In this document: in pieces, positions 21,868 through 32,950 of the stretch
Numbering within the stretch: the first letter of the stretch is position 1
How the letters are laid out: each line of letters opens with the position of its first letter
From: Lepidostoma basale
Taxonomy: Eukaryota; Arthropoda; Insecta; Trichoptera; Lepidostomatidae
DNA length: 64,000 nucleotides
Assembly: GCA_022606425.2 (NCBI GenBank)
Contig: JAHDVF020001468.1
Span: forward strand, 310,001 to 374,000
Reading direction: 5' to 3'
The notes under the pieces: model-generated
Told to the model about the DNA's origin: nothing
The model's database searches: none
The model's input: only the letters and a program-made list of their open reading frames with translations
Translations under genes and position numbers: made by a program

Positions 21868-22275
21868 TGGTTTCAATCCTGGGATTGGTTTGCAGCAATT
21901 TCCTCCATTATTCTCTTCCATTTTTCCCTGTCGTGTGCGGCTCTTTTGAGATCTGCATATGATGAGCAGCGTACGTCCACCAACAGGTCCTCCAGGTACT
22001 CTCGGCGTGGGCGTCCCCTAGAGTTTGTCCCCTCGATCATACCCTCCATTATGGCATGCAAGAGACCTTCTTGACGTATTACATGGCCGATCCATCTTGC
22101 ACGCCTTTCGGACAAGGTCCTGAGCAGGTGCCTTCCTCCTTCGATTCCTTGAAGAACTTCCTCATTCGTGATGTGGTCTCTCCAGGAAATTCCAAAGAGT
22201 CTTCTATAGGACCACATCTCAAAAGCCTCTAGTCTCCGCTTATCCCTTTCGGATAGGCACCATGTTTGACATTTG
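21868..22275 (-). mobile_element. LINE family F C-terminal region, open frame
   Basis: The minus strand encodes a well preserved C-terminal tail of an RTE-like pol protein: RRLEAFEMWSYRRLFGISWR, DHITNEEVLQGIEGGRHLLR, RRARWIGHVIRQEGLLHAIM, then RGRPRREYLEDLLVDV. It is 5'-truncated. Family F also appears at 58-142 and 63553-63990. Confidence 0.75.
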
Positions 22276-22750
22276 GCGAAGGGGAAATAATAAAACTAAA
22301 GTAAAACATATATTGCTCAGAAATTTCAACTAGAAATGTTTAATAAAGAGATAGTTATGCCTATAAACAAACAAAAAATGCGTTTTTGTGGCACATTAAG
22401 ATCGAAATGGGTCGAAAGTAACAGAACACAAAAATATTTATGAAAAAAATTTCTAAGTCGTTGGATGCTGAAATATCTTTTCCTGAATCGACTTCCAAAG
22501 AGATTCAAGATATATCAGAGGTACCATCTACTTCTGGAAATATCAGCAGGAAGAAATCTTTTGGTAATTATACGAAAAAACGTAGCGAAAAATAGCCTAT
22601 ACTTGAGTTGGCGTCTGGCGACGAGTTAATGTACGCTGCACAAATTAGTTTAAGATCTGCGGGAAGAAGAGATGCTGCAAAAATTATTGAGGAGATTACG
22701 TTTTCTCCAAAGAGAGCAACTAGTTGCTTTTTATTCTAGAATAAAAAAAA
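22276..22750. other. AT-rich sequence, nothing recognised
   Basis: No domain or repeat recognised. Confidence 0.4.
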
Positions 22751-22809
22751 CATATAGAAAGTCTCCTAGGTCGGCTAAAATGGCATATAGAAAGTCTCCT
22801 AGGTCGGCT
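22751..22809. repeat. Tandem duplication, 33-bp period
   Basis: CATATAGAAAGTCTCCTAGG plus TCGGCT occurs at 22751-22776 and again at 22784-22809. Confidence 0.85.
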
Positions 22810-22899
22810 TTCTGTTTTACCAATCGCTTCCCTGTTTCGAACATTTCCATTTCAATCGTGTATGTATGAAAAATAAAACAGAGTGTTATTAAATAGTCC

Positions 22900-23395
22900 A
22901 TTGTTTTGGCCGAAACACTATGATGCTTCAACAATATTAACTGTTAATTTTTTTAACGCTGTTATGTTATCGTAATTTTTATTATTCACTATTTGAAAGT
23001 TAAGTCGGGTGTTGCAAACAACAGTTTTGTTACAGTTTTGAAGTTGTTTGTAACAGCTGATGATGCCACCATCGGTTGTCGAAACAGCTGAATAACGAAA
23101 TTTACGGTATCATAAAAATGTGTTATTATATGGTCTATAAACAGTTTTGAAGTTGTTTGTATACCTGATGATCAATTGGCGAAACAGCTGTCGTGACACT
23201 CAAAAAGTGAATGGTAAAAAAATTATGATATTATAAAACTGTGCATTATATGGTTTATAAACAGTTTTGAAGTTATTTGTAACACCTAATGATGATAACA
23301 TCGGTTGGCGAAATAGCTGTCGCCACACTCAAAAAGTGAATAATAAAAATTATGGTATCACAAAACAGTGTTATAAATTTTAACAGTTAATAATA
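22900..23395 (+). repeat. FB1 tandem array, three units with hammerhead-like cores
   Basis: Three consecutive units of about 108 and 121 bp start their motif at 23057, 23165 and 23286. Each unit runs AACAGTTTTGAAGTTGTTTG, a CTGATGA box, a short stem region, GAAACAGCTGTCG, ACTCAAAAAGTGAAT, then AT-rich sequence. Unit 1 has GCCACC/GTTGTC flanking ATCG. Unit 2 has lost most of the stem. Unit 3 has CTAATGA and GATAAC/GTTGGC. The array is preceded by CCATTGTTTTGGCCGAAACA (22900-22919), shared with 41.67 (-) and 50.40 kb. Confidence 0.8.
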
Positions 23396-23427
23396 TTATA
23401 AAACCCTGTTAGTATTCATTTGTTCAA

Positions 23428-23560
23428 TAAATTCTTCTTCTCTCCTAGCCCTTTCCCATTTATTTGGGGTCGGATCTCCTAATATAATAGCGCCAGGATT
23501 CTCGATTTTGGACCATCTCGCTGTCGATCTGCAGTATCCAAGTCGTAGATAATAGATAGT
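23428..23560 (-). mobile_element. Probable LINE 3' tail
   Basis: TTCTTCTTCTCTCCTAGCCC followed by TTTATTTGGGGTCGGATCTC. GAA-tailed ends containing a GACCCCAA block are common in insect LINEs. The related segment at 27109-27210 shares CTGTCGATNTGCAGT. Confidence 0.45.
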
Positions 23561-24380
23561 ATTAGAAGTAAATACTTATGGCATGTCTTATTGAATAAAA
23601 TAATACATGTTTTTTTTTTTATTTGCATATTTTCTTATGTTGAGTGGGGAATATCATATTCCTACATGGAATAATAATTGCACACGTCCCCATATAGAGG
23701 AACTAAATAAGTTATAAAATGGATGCAACCTGAAATGCAGCTAATGAAATTTCTTCAGCAAAAAATATTCCGAGTACTTATTTTTCTCGACAGAAGGTTC
23801 CGATAAAAATAATTTAATACAATTATGCTTTAACAGTAAAAGAATAAAGATGGCCATAACTCCGTTTCTACTTTTTGCAATGACGAAAAATGTTTTAAAC
23901 GCGGTTCGCGCTTAAGTAGGCAAGTAATCGTATATAATTTGATACTAGTGTTGTCTGGTATTCACAATCGATTTAAGTGTAGTGATAGTTTTGTTTTTCA
24001 TTATCATATTCAGCGTTTCAACCCGTGTTGTGTCTAAGCTTAAGCTGTGCTTTTAAATAGTATTGCATATGTGTACAATTGAAATGGTTTGCGACAATTA
24101 GTATGACAAGTATACTATTATTGATACATGGTTAAATAATCGAAATCCGAAAATACGAAGAAATGTTCCAACAGATTAATTATTAAAAAACATCGAAGAT
24201 ATTATAAACAACCAAGTAAACTTAACTTCTAGTCCCATAATTGATTTGTTTCCCCTGTCTTATAATTCTAACTAAACAAAAATTTACCCTGCCAGAAAAT
24301 TTTATTTCCCCCTCGACTTTTTCACTCGTCATTTAGTATGTAATGACTCTCTTTCATTTGATTGTTATAATTCATTAATT
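23561..24380. other. AT-rich sequence, nothing recognised
   Basis: No gene or repeat recognised up to the foldback-like motif at 24387. Confidence 0.4.
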
Positions 24381-24455
24381 CATACACTGAAGAAGGGAAG
24401 TCTGTGTCCCGAAAAATGTTTGTGAATGGTGCAAAAAAGTGTTGTGAAAATTCAA
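24381..24455 (+). repeat. FB5-like repeat end with hammerhead-like motif
   Basis: At 24387-24420: CTGAAGA, one A, stem GGGA/TCCC with an 8-nt loop, then GAAAAATG. The downstream AAAAGTGTTGTGAAAATTCA is like the FB5 ends near 25.3 and 25.95 kb. Confidence 0.55.
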
Positions 24456-24814
24456 TGTTTTCAAATATTAAATTATATGTTCCAAGTTCAAAAAATTTTA
24501 GACTATTATTTATATGATCTTGGAAATAGATTTTTAAGAATTTGGAAACAAATACATCAAAAGATTGCTGTTTGACCGGTTTATATTTATTTCAAAAATA
24601 CCCACACTACACAATGCCCTCTTGTATAAAATTATTTTTAAAAATGATTTGAAAATATACTATTAATTTATTAATTTATTGTTTCTTTCGGGTATAATTA
24701 CTGTTACATAATAATTGTGTTTTCCCATCTTAATTGCTTATATTATTGGAGTAGTTTCTTCCCCTATTAATAATCGTGTTTACTATAAAAATGAAATCTT
24801 TCTGTATTTATCTT

Positions 24815-24935
24815 TAGTTTATTGTAACACCTGACGATGGAAACATCGGTTACCGAAACAGCTGTCGCGACGATTTTATAAATAATAAACTCAATTTTTG
24901 ATATTAAACAGTGTTTTTAATTTAACAGGGAATAA
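24815..24935 (+). repeat. FB1 copy with hammerhead-like motif
   Basis: At 24831-24871: CTGACGA, one T, GGAAAC / ATCG / GTTACC (five of six positions pair), then GAAACAGCTGTCGCGAC. Upstream ATTGT and downstream ACGAT could pair. Confidence 0.75.
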
Positions 24936-25129
24936 TATTAATTTATTACCCTTATTTTATTGTTTTATTTACGCGTAAATATTCACAGTGAAATAACTTC
25001 AGATCTTACACTATCGATATGTTTCGTTTCGATATGATTTTTTTAAATTAAAATGAGTGAAGTTATAATTTTTAGAGTTTGATATAATTACTCATGTTAA
25101 AGAATAATAAGAAATTATTCTATATTCGT

Positions 25130-25320
25130 TACTATTTTGTGTTGTGGATTCACTTTATATTTTCACAACACAACGTTTATTATTATTTTTTTGACATGTA
25201 TGGTTGTGAAACAACCTTTTTCAATGTACACTGTTAATCGCACATTGAAAAAAGGTCGTGTCACAACCAAAACATGTCTGTTTAAAGAAAAATAAAATGT
25301 TGTGAAAATAGAAAATTCAA
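25130..25320. repeat. FB5 foldback element
   Basis: The arms with ATTTTCACAACACAAC (about 25160) and its inverse (about 25297-25312) flank GGTTGTG/CACAACC stems followed by AAAACATGTC (+) and CATACATGTC (-). A diverged copy lies at 25850-25985. Confidence 0.65.
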
Positions 25321-25849
25321 TGATATTTATAGATTCGATTTAATTAAATTTAATCGATTACTGCAGCTGTGAATTGTCGAGCCCCATCACTAGTGTGTAC
25401 TTACTGGTACATACCACGATTGTCAAAAGTACTCAAGTCCCTAAAGTAAACCCGACCAGCGGTATGTACCGCACACTCGGGTCTTGTTGTAAATTTGTAC
25501 AAGTTTTTGTAGACGCTTCATTGTTCTCGACCAACACTTTAAAGAATCGAAGAACAAACGATTTTATGTGGTGGATTAAATTTCACATCCCTTCTTATTC
25601 AAACTCAATGCCCGTATAACTAATCACTGTATCGTGCACTTTGGATGCTGAATAAATTATTTTACTCTTAGCGTGGCCATTATATATTTATGTCAATTCT
25701 ACATTTAATTAATGGCTTAATCGAAGGAGAGATATAAGATGTTATACGACTTTATTATATAATTAAACACGTGAAGCACTGTAGCTAGTTTTAATTTAAA
25801 TTGCAAAATTTTCTTCTATATTCGCCTTCACTTTGTGTCGTGGATTCAG
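25321..25849. other. No recognised feature
   Basis: An 81-codon frame on + at 25374-25619 shows no known domain. Confidence 0.35.
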
Positions 25850-25985
25850 ATTTGAATAAATAAAACTGCATTTCGTATTTTTACAATATTAGATAAAAGG
25901 TTGGGTCATAACCGAAACATGTCCGTGAAAAGTGTAATAGAGTGTTGTAAAATACGAAGTGCACTTATATTTATTCAAATGCAAA
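25850..25985 (+). repeat. FB5 copy, diverged
   Basis: GATAAA, one A, stem GGTT/AACC, then GAAACATGTC at about 25894-25922. Flanks match the 25.2 kb copy in order (AAAACTGCATTTCGTATTTT and its inverse). Confidence 0.6.
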
Positions 25986-26029
25986 ATTAAACATTCGCGT
26001 TTTTATTAAATGCCAAGGATTTAAATAAT

Positions 26030-26178
26030 TGTATTAGAATTTATTATGCAATCTCCAATATAAGCAGGAAATAGGGCGTTATTATGAAGAAGTAATCTGA
26101 TCGTGTCCGGACTTGAACCCATATCCTCTGGATCAGGAGCCAAGCTTTCTGTCCCCTAGACCACCAACTGATATGATG
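26030..26178 (-). mobile_element. SINE2 copy (tRNA-Arg-like head)
   Basis: The minus strand shows box A-like TGGTGGTCTAGGGGACAG, a CTCCTGA loop (anticodon CCT, arginine-like) and box B GGTTCAAGTCC. The body end (TTGTATTAGAATTTATTATG) is at 26030-26050. It is uninterrupted here, unlike the 8.75-9.11 kb copy. Confidence 0.65.
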
Positions 26179-26362
26179 AAGAAAGTATATAATACATTAA
26201 CGATTTGAATGGAACACAAAAACGTGACATCGATAAAAGCAAAGACGCAAACTAATAATATGGAGAAGACGTGAGAAGTGCGTCTGGATAACAAATTGGT
26301 GGTCCATCATTTCTGCTATACCTTCGGAGAAACGGCGAGATGGTTAGTTATTTAGTTAGGAA
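26165..26362 (+). mobile_element. LINE family A 3' end, heavily decayed
   Basis: Only short blocks remain (AAAGTATATAATACATTAAC, GGTCCATCATTTCTGC, CGGAGAAACGGCG), with GGTTAGTTATTTAGTTAGG at the end. Confidence 0.6.
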
Positions 26363-26754
26363 TTTGCTGTTAAAAAATTAAATCACTCTTTAATGAATAT
26401 GAAACGAACCTACTTTATATTTTAGTGCACAATCCCAATTACAAAAGTGACCCGAGAGCCATAAAGTTAATTGAGATATTATCTCTCTCGGATACAGATA
26501 TGATCTTAGAGCAATAAATTCCAATTCTAGAACTATTATACATATTAGGGATTTGTATAAGAATTATTGTATGAAAAATGGACAAAACTTTTCTGAAATC
26601 TGTGTTTGCACTCAAATAAATTGATTAATGATGACCTGTTAAAAATATATTTTTGGCATTTTTTAAATGTTTTTAATTATGAAAAAATAATGCAAGATAA
26701 AATCATATACTCGTAACTTAACTACTCGTATATACTGTTATTATTTATTATTAA

Positions 26755-26960
26755 AATTTTAATGAAAACGTATGTTATCTCGAAGCTTATATTATGGATG
26801 TGACATGTTTCGTTAATCAAGGCATTATTAAATATTGCCATGTTAAGGCAATGCCAAGGCATATGATGTTGCCGATAAACAGGTATATATCACTACCATA
26901 AAATATAATGAAGCATCTAGAAAACTGACGTTTTCTTTACTATTAAATATAATATAATAA
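26755..26960. repeat. FB2 foldback copy, decayed
   Basis: AATGAAAACGTATGTTATCT on the left mirrors TCTAGAAAACTGACGTTTTC on the right. GACATGTTTCGTTAATCAAG and TGCCAAGGCA remain at the centre. Confidence 0.6.
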
Positions 26961-27108
26961 TTTAGTAATACAACTAATCGGACGACTTGAACAAAAGAAA
27001 AAACATACAAAATACACATTTTAACTACATCTGAAAAGTCAAAGAGAAAAGAGATATGTTAGTTTAAATATTTTTTTTATTTAGAATTTTATTTCTAACT
27101 TATTTATT

Positions 27109-27210
27109 TCTTCTTCTTTACTTAAAGCCATTCACAAATTATTTTGAGTTCTTGATTGAGCATCGCTAAGTTTCTCGGTATTGAACCATCTTTCTGTCGA
27201 TTTGCAGTTA
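27109..27210 (-). mobile_element. Probable LINE 3' tail
   Basis: It starts with TTCTTCTTCTTTACTTAAAG and contains ATCTTTCTGTCGATTTGCAG, related to 23.43-23.56 kb. Too short for assignment. Confidence 0.4.
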
Positions 27211-27285
27211 TTTCAAGACGTTTTTGACGGTTGACGGCCAAATTGCCAAAGGCTAACTCGGACCTTATTTACTGATAACTGGCAA

Positions 27286-27842
27286 TTTCTTCTTCTTCTT
27301 GTCCTGTCACAGTTCCGTGGTGCATAAGGCCTCAAGGAACCTTCTCCACCTGACTCTACGCACGCCAGATACCTAACATCATACCAAGTAAGGCTTGATG
27401 CTTTAACCTCGTCCTGCAAGGTTCTTCTCCAGGTTGCTCTAGGTCTGCCTCGCTTCCTCTTTGCCCCCATAGGGGACCTGTCTAGTGCGTCCTGAGCGAT
27501 GCAGGCTGGGTTCCGTCTCAGGTTGTGACCGATCCACAGTCATTTGCGTCTAGCGACTTGTTTTCTGATAAGCTTTTCGCCTGCCATGGCCCAGAGAACG
27601 GCATTTGACACTGTTTGGGGCCAAAAGTTATTGAATATTGAACAAAGGCACCTAATTTCCAAATCAAATGCATCAATGCATCAATCAATGCATCTGTTAA
27701 TACGCTTTTAACGCTACTGTTAAATAATTGGAGCTTGAGCTTTCTCGAACGCTGTATAGGACGAATCATCGCGAAAGCACCCCTTGCCTTGCTGAGTCTG
27801 CTGGCTATATCCTCTTCCATATCTCCTAAGCTAGCTGTCATA
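27286..27842 (-). mobile_element. LINE family C 3' end
   Basis: The minus strand reads TASLGDMEEDIASRLSKARG then AFAMIRP in the post-RT region, and later RKRGRPRATWRRTLQDEVKA. The GAA-rich tail is at 27290-27305. Frames are broken by an in-register expansion of ATGCATCAATG-like repeats near 27665-27700. Truncated and inactive. Confidence 0.75.
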
Positions 27843-28555
27843 TATTGATATAACTGATAATTTACTATATTATAAATAATAAATTAATCGTTATTTATAA
27901 CGTTATAGCGAGATATGGGCAATATCTGCCTCCAAAAAACTTTGACACTAATCTTAATTTATATATTATGGTATACCAGCTTCTATAGTCAATTATTTCA
28001 AAGTAGGTACTTCTTTAGCCGTTTCCTTTCGCGTGGTTTCATTAAGTTGTTTATTGTTGTTGACTAACATTTAACATAGAAGAAGAATTGATTGAATATC
28101 GTGATCAATATAATTAAAACTTCACCGAGAAATGTTGTTGTGATTGTTCACGTGAAAATGGAGTGACATCGAACGTTGGAGGGTTAAGGGAAGAAGATGA
28201 TTGGAAATGGTCGGGAAACGAAACCAGTTTACTTGAATAATAATTGACGTTTTTTCTCCAAAAACCGTCAGTGTCCGTTCTTTTGTTTTGGCGTACGCAG
28301 CAGGGTCGAACTCTAAATACCTTATTTTCAGAGCGGAAATTCATTTTCTTAAAACTCATTAATATTTTGCGTAACTCAAATTCACTACAGTTGCTCCACG
28401 AGGGATTTAAAAAAGTGTAAAGTAATGTAAAACTGGTTTTAATTAACGTGGGTTATTCACATATAAATAACAAAACATAAATTTTCATTTTCTTTCGAAA
28501 TATTATATTTTCACAACACGTAAAAAAATAATCAATTATACACACATTGAGCAAG
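27843..28555. other. No recognised feature
   Basis: An 81-codon minus-strand frame (28114-28359) has no known domain. Otherwise AT-rich. Confidence 0.35.
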
Positions 28556-28938
28556 TCATGCGATTCACTTACCTAGGTATATGTAAAGATCTGTAGCCAC
28601 AGTGTCCTACTCGTATATGACGAAGTGCGAGCACAAACCATCAAAGCGAAAGCGGTGGCTGGCTGCTTGCGCGACACCATATAGAGAAACAAATACATGC
28701 TAACCGAAAGTAAAGTCAAGATATACAAGGCATGCGTTCGCCCCAACATGACGTATGGAATAGAGGTCAGAGCCGATACCAATAGAACTACGAACCTTCT
28801 ACGCTCCATCACGGGCAAAACCCTCAGAGATCGGATCGGAAATGAAACGATAAGATCTGTCTATGGTGTTGAGGACATAGTGAGATGGGAAAGAGGCAAA
28901 AGGCGGTTTTGGAGAGACCACGTGGACATAAAATACAA
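28556..28938 (+). mobile_element. LINE family E fragment
   Basis: It encodes MLTESKVKIYKACVRPNMTY, GIEVRADTNRTTNLLRSITG and KTLRDRIGNETIRSVYGVED, the same C-terminal region as the 43.1-43.8 kb element, with frame breaks upstream. It runs directly into a family A copy. Confidence 0.7.
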
Positions 28939-28959
28939 GAATTTAAAAAAATGTTAAAA

Positions 28960-29545
28960 TAAGGGTTATTGGAAGAAGGGATGGGGCAGGCAACAGAGTA
29001 AATAGTGCACTTAAAGTTGTCATCGCAAACAAAAAAGCTAAAATGGAAGTGCACAATGGTGTTCTTGTACCGACCCTTATATATGAAAGCGAAACATGGA
29101 ACTGGCAAAAGAAGGATGAAAGTAGAATAAATGCAGTTGAAATTAAGATCTCTTAGACGAATGTGAGGATACTCTGTGTATGATAGAGGTGTCGAATGAA
29201 TATATAATAATTGAATGCGGTGCGAATAATGGTGTTATGAACAAAATAATGAAAGGATCATTAAGATGGTTTGGACATATGGAAAGAATGAAAGAAGAAA
29301 GAATGATAAAAAATATATATATACATGTTAACGATGTAAATGGAACCAGAAATTGAGGAAGACCGAGAAAAAGGGGGCACGATCAAATAAATCAAATATT
29401 GAATTGAGGAGTCGACGTGCGTGCATGTTACGATGTATGCATGTTGAGGAAACATGAGAAATATGTCAGGAAAGAAAAGTGTCGCAGTCCATTCTTTCTG
29501 CCTACCCCTTCGGGGAGACGGCGTGATGGTTAGTTAGTTAGTAAG
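28960..29545 (+). mobile_element. LINE family A 3' end
   Basis: It begins in the RVNSALKVVIANKKAKMEVH region, then NGVLVPTLIYESETWNWQKK, DESRINAVEI, NKIMKGSLRWFGHMERMKEE, and ends with a (TTAG)n tail at 29528-29543. Multiple frameshifts. Confidence 0.75.
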
Positions 29546-29559
29546 CAAAAATTGTTAAA

Positions 29560-29740
29560 TTCAAAAACCCAAGCAGCAAAAGATTACCAGGAAGGCAGCC
29601 AAAAAATGGAGAGATGGCAGGATATTATCATTTCAGGACAATTCACCGTCACAAACAGGTCACACGACCTAAACTATGAGAGAAACTATGGAAGAAGATA
29701 AAAAAATAATCTACAACAAAAAGTTATGGCGAATATAAAA
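29560..29740 (+). mobile_element. Possible LINE tail of another family
   Basis: Reads as RLPGRQPKKWRDGRI-like sequence followed by an A-rich end. This fits a retrotransposon C-terminus, but it cannot be assigned. Confidence 0.35.
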
Positions 29741-30049
29741 GGAAGAATAAATAAAAAATTATTATTCTACTCCTGTTTTCGCAGCTCTCATACATCTTCA
29801 AATAAATTTCTGGCTTAACGCTTAACCATAAGATGGTAGCTAGCCTCGAAAACCGGTTGGAAATATAATATGACTAAAAGAAGAATTAGTAAAATAAAAC
29901 AATTTTTTTTTTCATTATTTAAAAGATCTTTTCTATTTATTTGTTGTATTATTTTTTTATTTGTTTTATAGAACTTTGATTATGAAGATTGCGATTATTT
30001 TCTTATACCGTGATTGTAAAAAGTTGTAAATACGTTATCTGTGGCTCTG

Positions 30050-30245
30050 TGGTAGTTAGATATTGTTGTGAATGTCGTGGGATGGAGCAGACAACGCAGA
30101 AGTTACTGGAAGGCCCACGTGCAGAGGATGGATCCCTCCAGAATCACACACGTTGTGGCGTAGATTCCTGTTGGCTATCCTCCCCCCGGAAGACCGCCAA
30201 AGAGATAGAGGGATAGCTGGCAATCAACATCCCAAGAGGGGCCAG
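30050..30245 (+). mobile_element. Possible LINE tail (family E-like)
   Basis: One frame reads RRSYWKAHVQRMDPSRITHV and then PPGRPPKR. The order resembles the HVARMDGDRL / PPGSPLKRWKDG order of family E. It abuts the 3' end of a minus-strand family B copy. Confidence 0.4.
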
Positions 30246-30254
30246 ACCGATGGT

Positions 30255-30715
30255 CTATCAAATCAAATCAAATCAGTTTATTTCATCAATAGACATTACA
30301 AAATTAATTGAGAACAGGTAAAATAATATATTGTATATAGTATACTACCAGAAACGCATGAGAGATGGTTCGACATTAGGAAGACAAGATACTCTCCAGA
30401 ATTAAGAGTATTTGCCTTCTGAACGTACTTTCGCTAATATGAAAGAAGTCGATCTCCGAGGAGACCGCTTTCAGCAGACTAATTGCTCTTCCCACTGGTG
30501 CCACAAGAGGCAGGTTAGTTCTGGCGGCCGGTAGGTAAAACAATATTTGCTGTCGCTGTCGGAGATATCTATCAGGGACAAAAAGCCGAACACCCTCCAG
30601 CACGGCCGAGTTCTCGAAATATCCCCTGAGTAATCTAAAGAAATAGGTTATTATATGCCCATCTCTTCGAAGCTGCAGATAGTTGGTCCCAAGCTTTCCC
30701 AAAAGAAATGCCGTC
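30255..30715 (-). mobile_element. LINE family B 3' end, longest open tail
   Basis: The minus strand is open for about 100 codons: MGKLGTNYLQLRRDGHIITY, FFRLLRGYFENSAVLEGVRL, FVPDRYLRQRQQILFYLPAA, then VGRAISLLKAVSSEI. The 3' UTR ends in GATTTGATTTGATTTGAT (30255-30273 on +). Confidence 0.75.
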
Positions 30716-31070
30716 TAAAAGAAGAAGAAGAATGTAGTTAGATGAAAGAAACAACAATATTTATTTGGTTGTTTGGTTTTTCCTTCAAACAAAATAAAAA
30801 CATAATTCTAAAACATAACATCTGATTTTGGTCTTTATTTGGTGTCAAAATGTCGCTACTAACACATAGGAGAAGTGAATAATACGAAAGCAGACATTCA
30901 CATTCGTATTAATCGCATCAAGATAATTATAAATAGATTAAAAAAATTAAGAATAAAATCTAATTAATTGATAAATTTAAACCGGTTTATCAAAGATGAA
31001 TGTAAAACCCAAAAAAAATTTAAGGTAATCCAATGATTTTACTAAAATCTCTTGATGGACTGACTATCTA
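30716..31070. other. AT-rich sequence, nothing recognised
   Basis: No gene or shared repeat recognised. Confidence 0.45.
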
Positions 31071-31071
31071 A

Positions 31072-31140
31072 TTTACTTACCATCACGCCGTCTCTCCAAA
31101 GGGGTAGGCAGAAAGAATGAACTAACATACTTTTCTGCCT
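31072..31140 (-). mobile_element. LINE family A extreme 3' end
   Basis: CTTACCATCACGCCGTCTCT and GGGGTAGGCAGAAAGAATGA show the last 20 codons on the minus strand. A mariner relic interrupts it at about 31140. Confidence 0.65.
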
Positions 31141-31558
31141 TGACATACGAGGCATTTCCAGAAAGTTGGTGTACTGAATTGTTGTAGGTTAAAAATTTTT
31201 TTTATTTAAACAAAAAAATTACGTGGTTACCGTAGTACATATGTAAGCTATTTTTCGACATAGTCGCAATTCCTCTTAATGCAGGTGGTGAAGCGGGGTA
31301 TCAACTTTTTGATGCCTTCCTCGAAGTAGTTTCCCGCCAACCCCTTCGTCCACTTCTCCACCTCCTCCTTTACCTCCTCGTAGGTAGAAAACCTTTTTCC
31401 ACCCATGTGCACCTTCAGGAAGGTAAAGAGATAGTAATCTGAAGGTGCTAGGGCAAGGGAATGCGCGTGAAGGTTCAGGACATCCCATTTAAACGAGGCA
31501 AGTAGTTCCTTCTGGCATTGTCGTGCAGCAGGCAGACTCCCTTTGATCCCAATTACTG
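31141..31558 (-). pseudogene. Mariner-like transposase relic (second mariner lineage)
   Basis: The minus strand reads the C-terminal third of a mariner transposase: SFKWDVLNLHAHSLALAPSD, YYLFTFLKVHMGGKRFSTYE, EVKEEVEKWTKGLAGNYFEE and GIKKLIPRFTTCIKRNCDYV, then a stop. The third catalytic Asp (ALAPSD) is visible; the first two lie in the missing 5' part. The end TACGAGGCATTTCCAGAAAG at 31145 resembles a mariner terminal repeat. Only one end is present, so it is immobile. It is clearly different from the mariner at 36.6 kb. Confidence 0.75.
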
Positions 31559-31561
31559 CAT

Positions 31562-31732
31562 AGAATTTATTTTAGCTATTATATTGATTCACATGACATG
31601 TGATAGGTAGCCAATCATCGCCATTTTATTGCCACATGAATTCTATACCAGACCAAAGACAGTGTGACAATCACACTACCATTGCCGGGAATCGAACCCG
31701 GGACCTTCAATATGGAAGTCAAAGCTCTTACT
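31562..31732 (-). mobile_element. SINE1 copy (tRNA-derived)
   Basis: Box B GGTTCGATTCC on the minus strand (31688-31698), GTGTGATTGTCACACTG body and ATCACATGTCATGTGAATCA tail region. Confidence 0.7.
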
Positions 31733-31734
31733 AC

Positions 31735-31910
31735 ACTTTATATTTAAACACATTTGACCCAAGCTTCATCAGAGCAATATTATAACACCTAGTTATTATT
31801 AGTAACAATAGTTATTATACTGCCCTGATGACACGTGGGTCTAAGCGAAACTAGTTGGCATCTATTATAATAACCGTACTGTGGTTAAATACAAAGTGTT
31901 TTATTATTTT
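31735..31910. repeat. FB6 foldback element
   Basis: CTGATGA boxes face each other: minus at 31767-31773, followed by AGCTTGGGTC; plus at 31825-31831, followed by CACGTGGGTCTAAGC and GAAACTAGTTGG. The outer end ACTGTGGTTAAATACAAAGT is shared with 63.3-63.5 kb. Confidence 0.65.
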
Positions 31911-32430
31911 ATATCTATATGTTTAAAACAAAATGAGTGTTTCATATGAAAATTGTAAATAAATAATTGTTGGAACAAGTACAATCCTGGATGGCCATGG
32001 AATATTCGCGCCTATACTCCTTGCGGAGGGAGCAAAGACTTGACATCTTGCATTCGGATGTCTTTGGGCAAAAAGTGGTTCCGTGGTGCATTGACTTTTG
32101 CGACTCAAAATGTCACACTGTCCCTTCCGCGGTATAAATTTCTCACTGATGGCCGAGATATGCCCGCCTCGGTCTAAAGTTCACCCAACAAAAGAATATT
32201 TGGCCGCCCAGACGGTCGATAACACGTGTGACGGGGTGTATCGAAGGATATGGGACATTCCATCCGAGTCCGAGATGTCCTGCCGTTTGGATTCTGTTCC
32301 GGGATCTTATCTCTCTATATAAATAATGCATCGATCATTTATAATCATATCCAACAGTAAAAACAAACTAGTGGATCGACCATTTATACTTTACGTATTT
32401 CATCAATTACCTGAAAGTTGTAATATTTTA
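31911..32430. other. Unassigned, GC-richer patch at 31985-32320
   Basis: The patch has short open frames on both strands (74 and 62 codons) without known domains. Confidence 0.35.
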
Positions 32431-32432
32431 TT

Positions 32433-32903
32433 TTAACCTTATGTATGGAAGCGAAGCATGGAACTGGCAAAAGAAGGATAAAATAGAATAAATGCAGTAG
32501 AAATGAGATCTCTTAGACGAATGTGTGGATACTCTGTGTATGATAGTGTCGAATGAAAATATAAGAAGTGAATGGGGTGCGAATGATAACAAAATAATGA
32601 AAGGATCATTAAGATGGATTGGACATATGGAAAGAATGAATGAAGAAAGAATGGTAAAAAAAATATATGTTAATGATGTAAATGGAACCAGAAATAGAGG
32701 AAGACCGAGGAAAACGTGGCACGATCAAATAAATCAAATATTGAATGTCGGCCATGTGAGGAGTCAGAGAAATTGACGCGCGTGCATGACACGATGTATG
32801 AATGTTGAGAAAGCGAGAGAAATATGTAAGAAAAGAAAAGTGTGGCAGTCCATTCTTTCTGCCTACCCCTTTGGGGAGACGGTGTGATGGTTAGTTAGTT
32901 ACT
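32433..32903 (+). mobile_element. LINE family A 3' end
   Basis: It begins at LMYGSEAWNWQKKD, continues through MKGSLRWIGHMERMNEERMV and NRGRPRKTWHDQINQILNVG, with one internal stop (RN*) and a (TTAG)n end. A small deletion removes part of the CGANDGVMNKIM segment. Confidence 0.8.
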
Positions 32904-32950
32904 TGGTTTGTAATATTTTATTTTTGTATATAAAAATTGTACACAATATA

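Noticed and set aside
22990..23395. CRISPR-like array
   Set aside because: Units are diverged, unequal in length, lack unique spacers, and the sequence is eukaryotic.
26100..26175. Functional tRNA-Arg gene
   Set aside because: Imperfect anticodon stem, no matching acceptor stem, and the same head with SINE body occurs at 9.0 kb.
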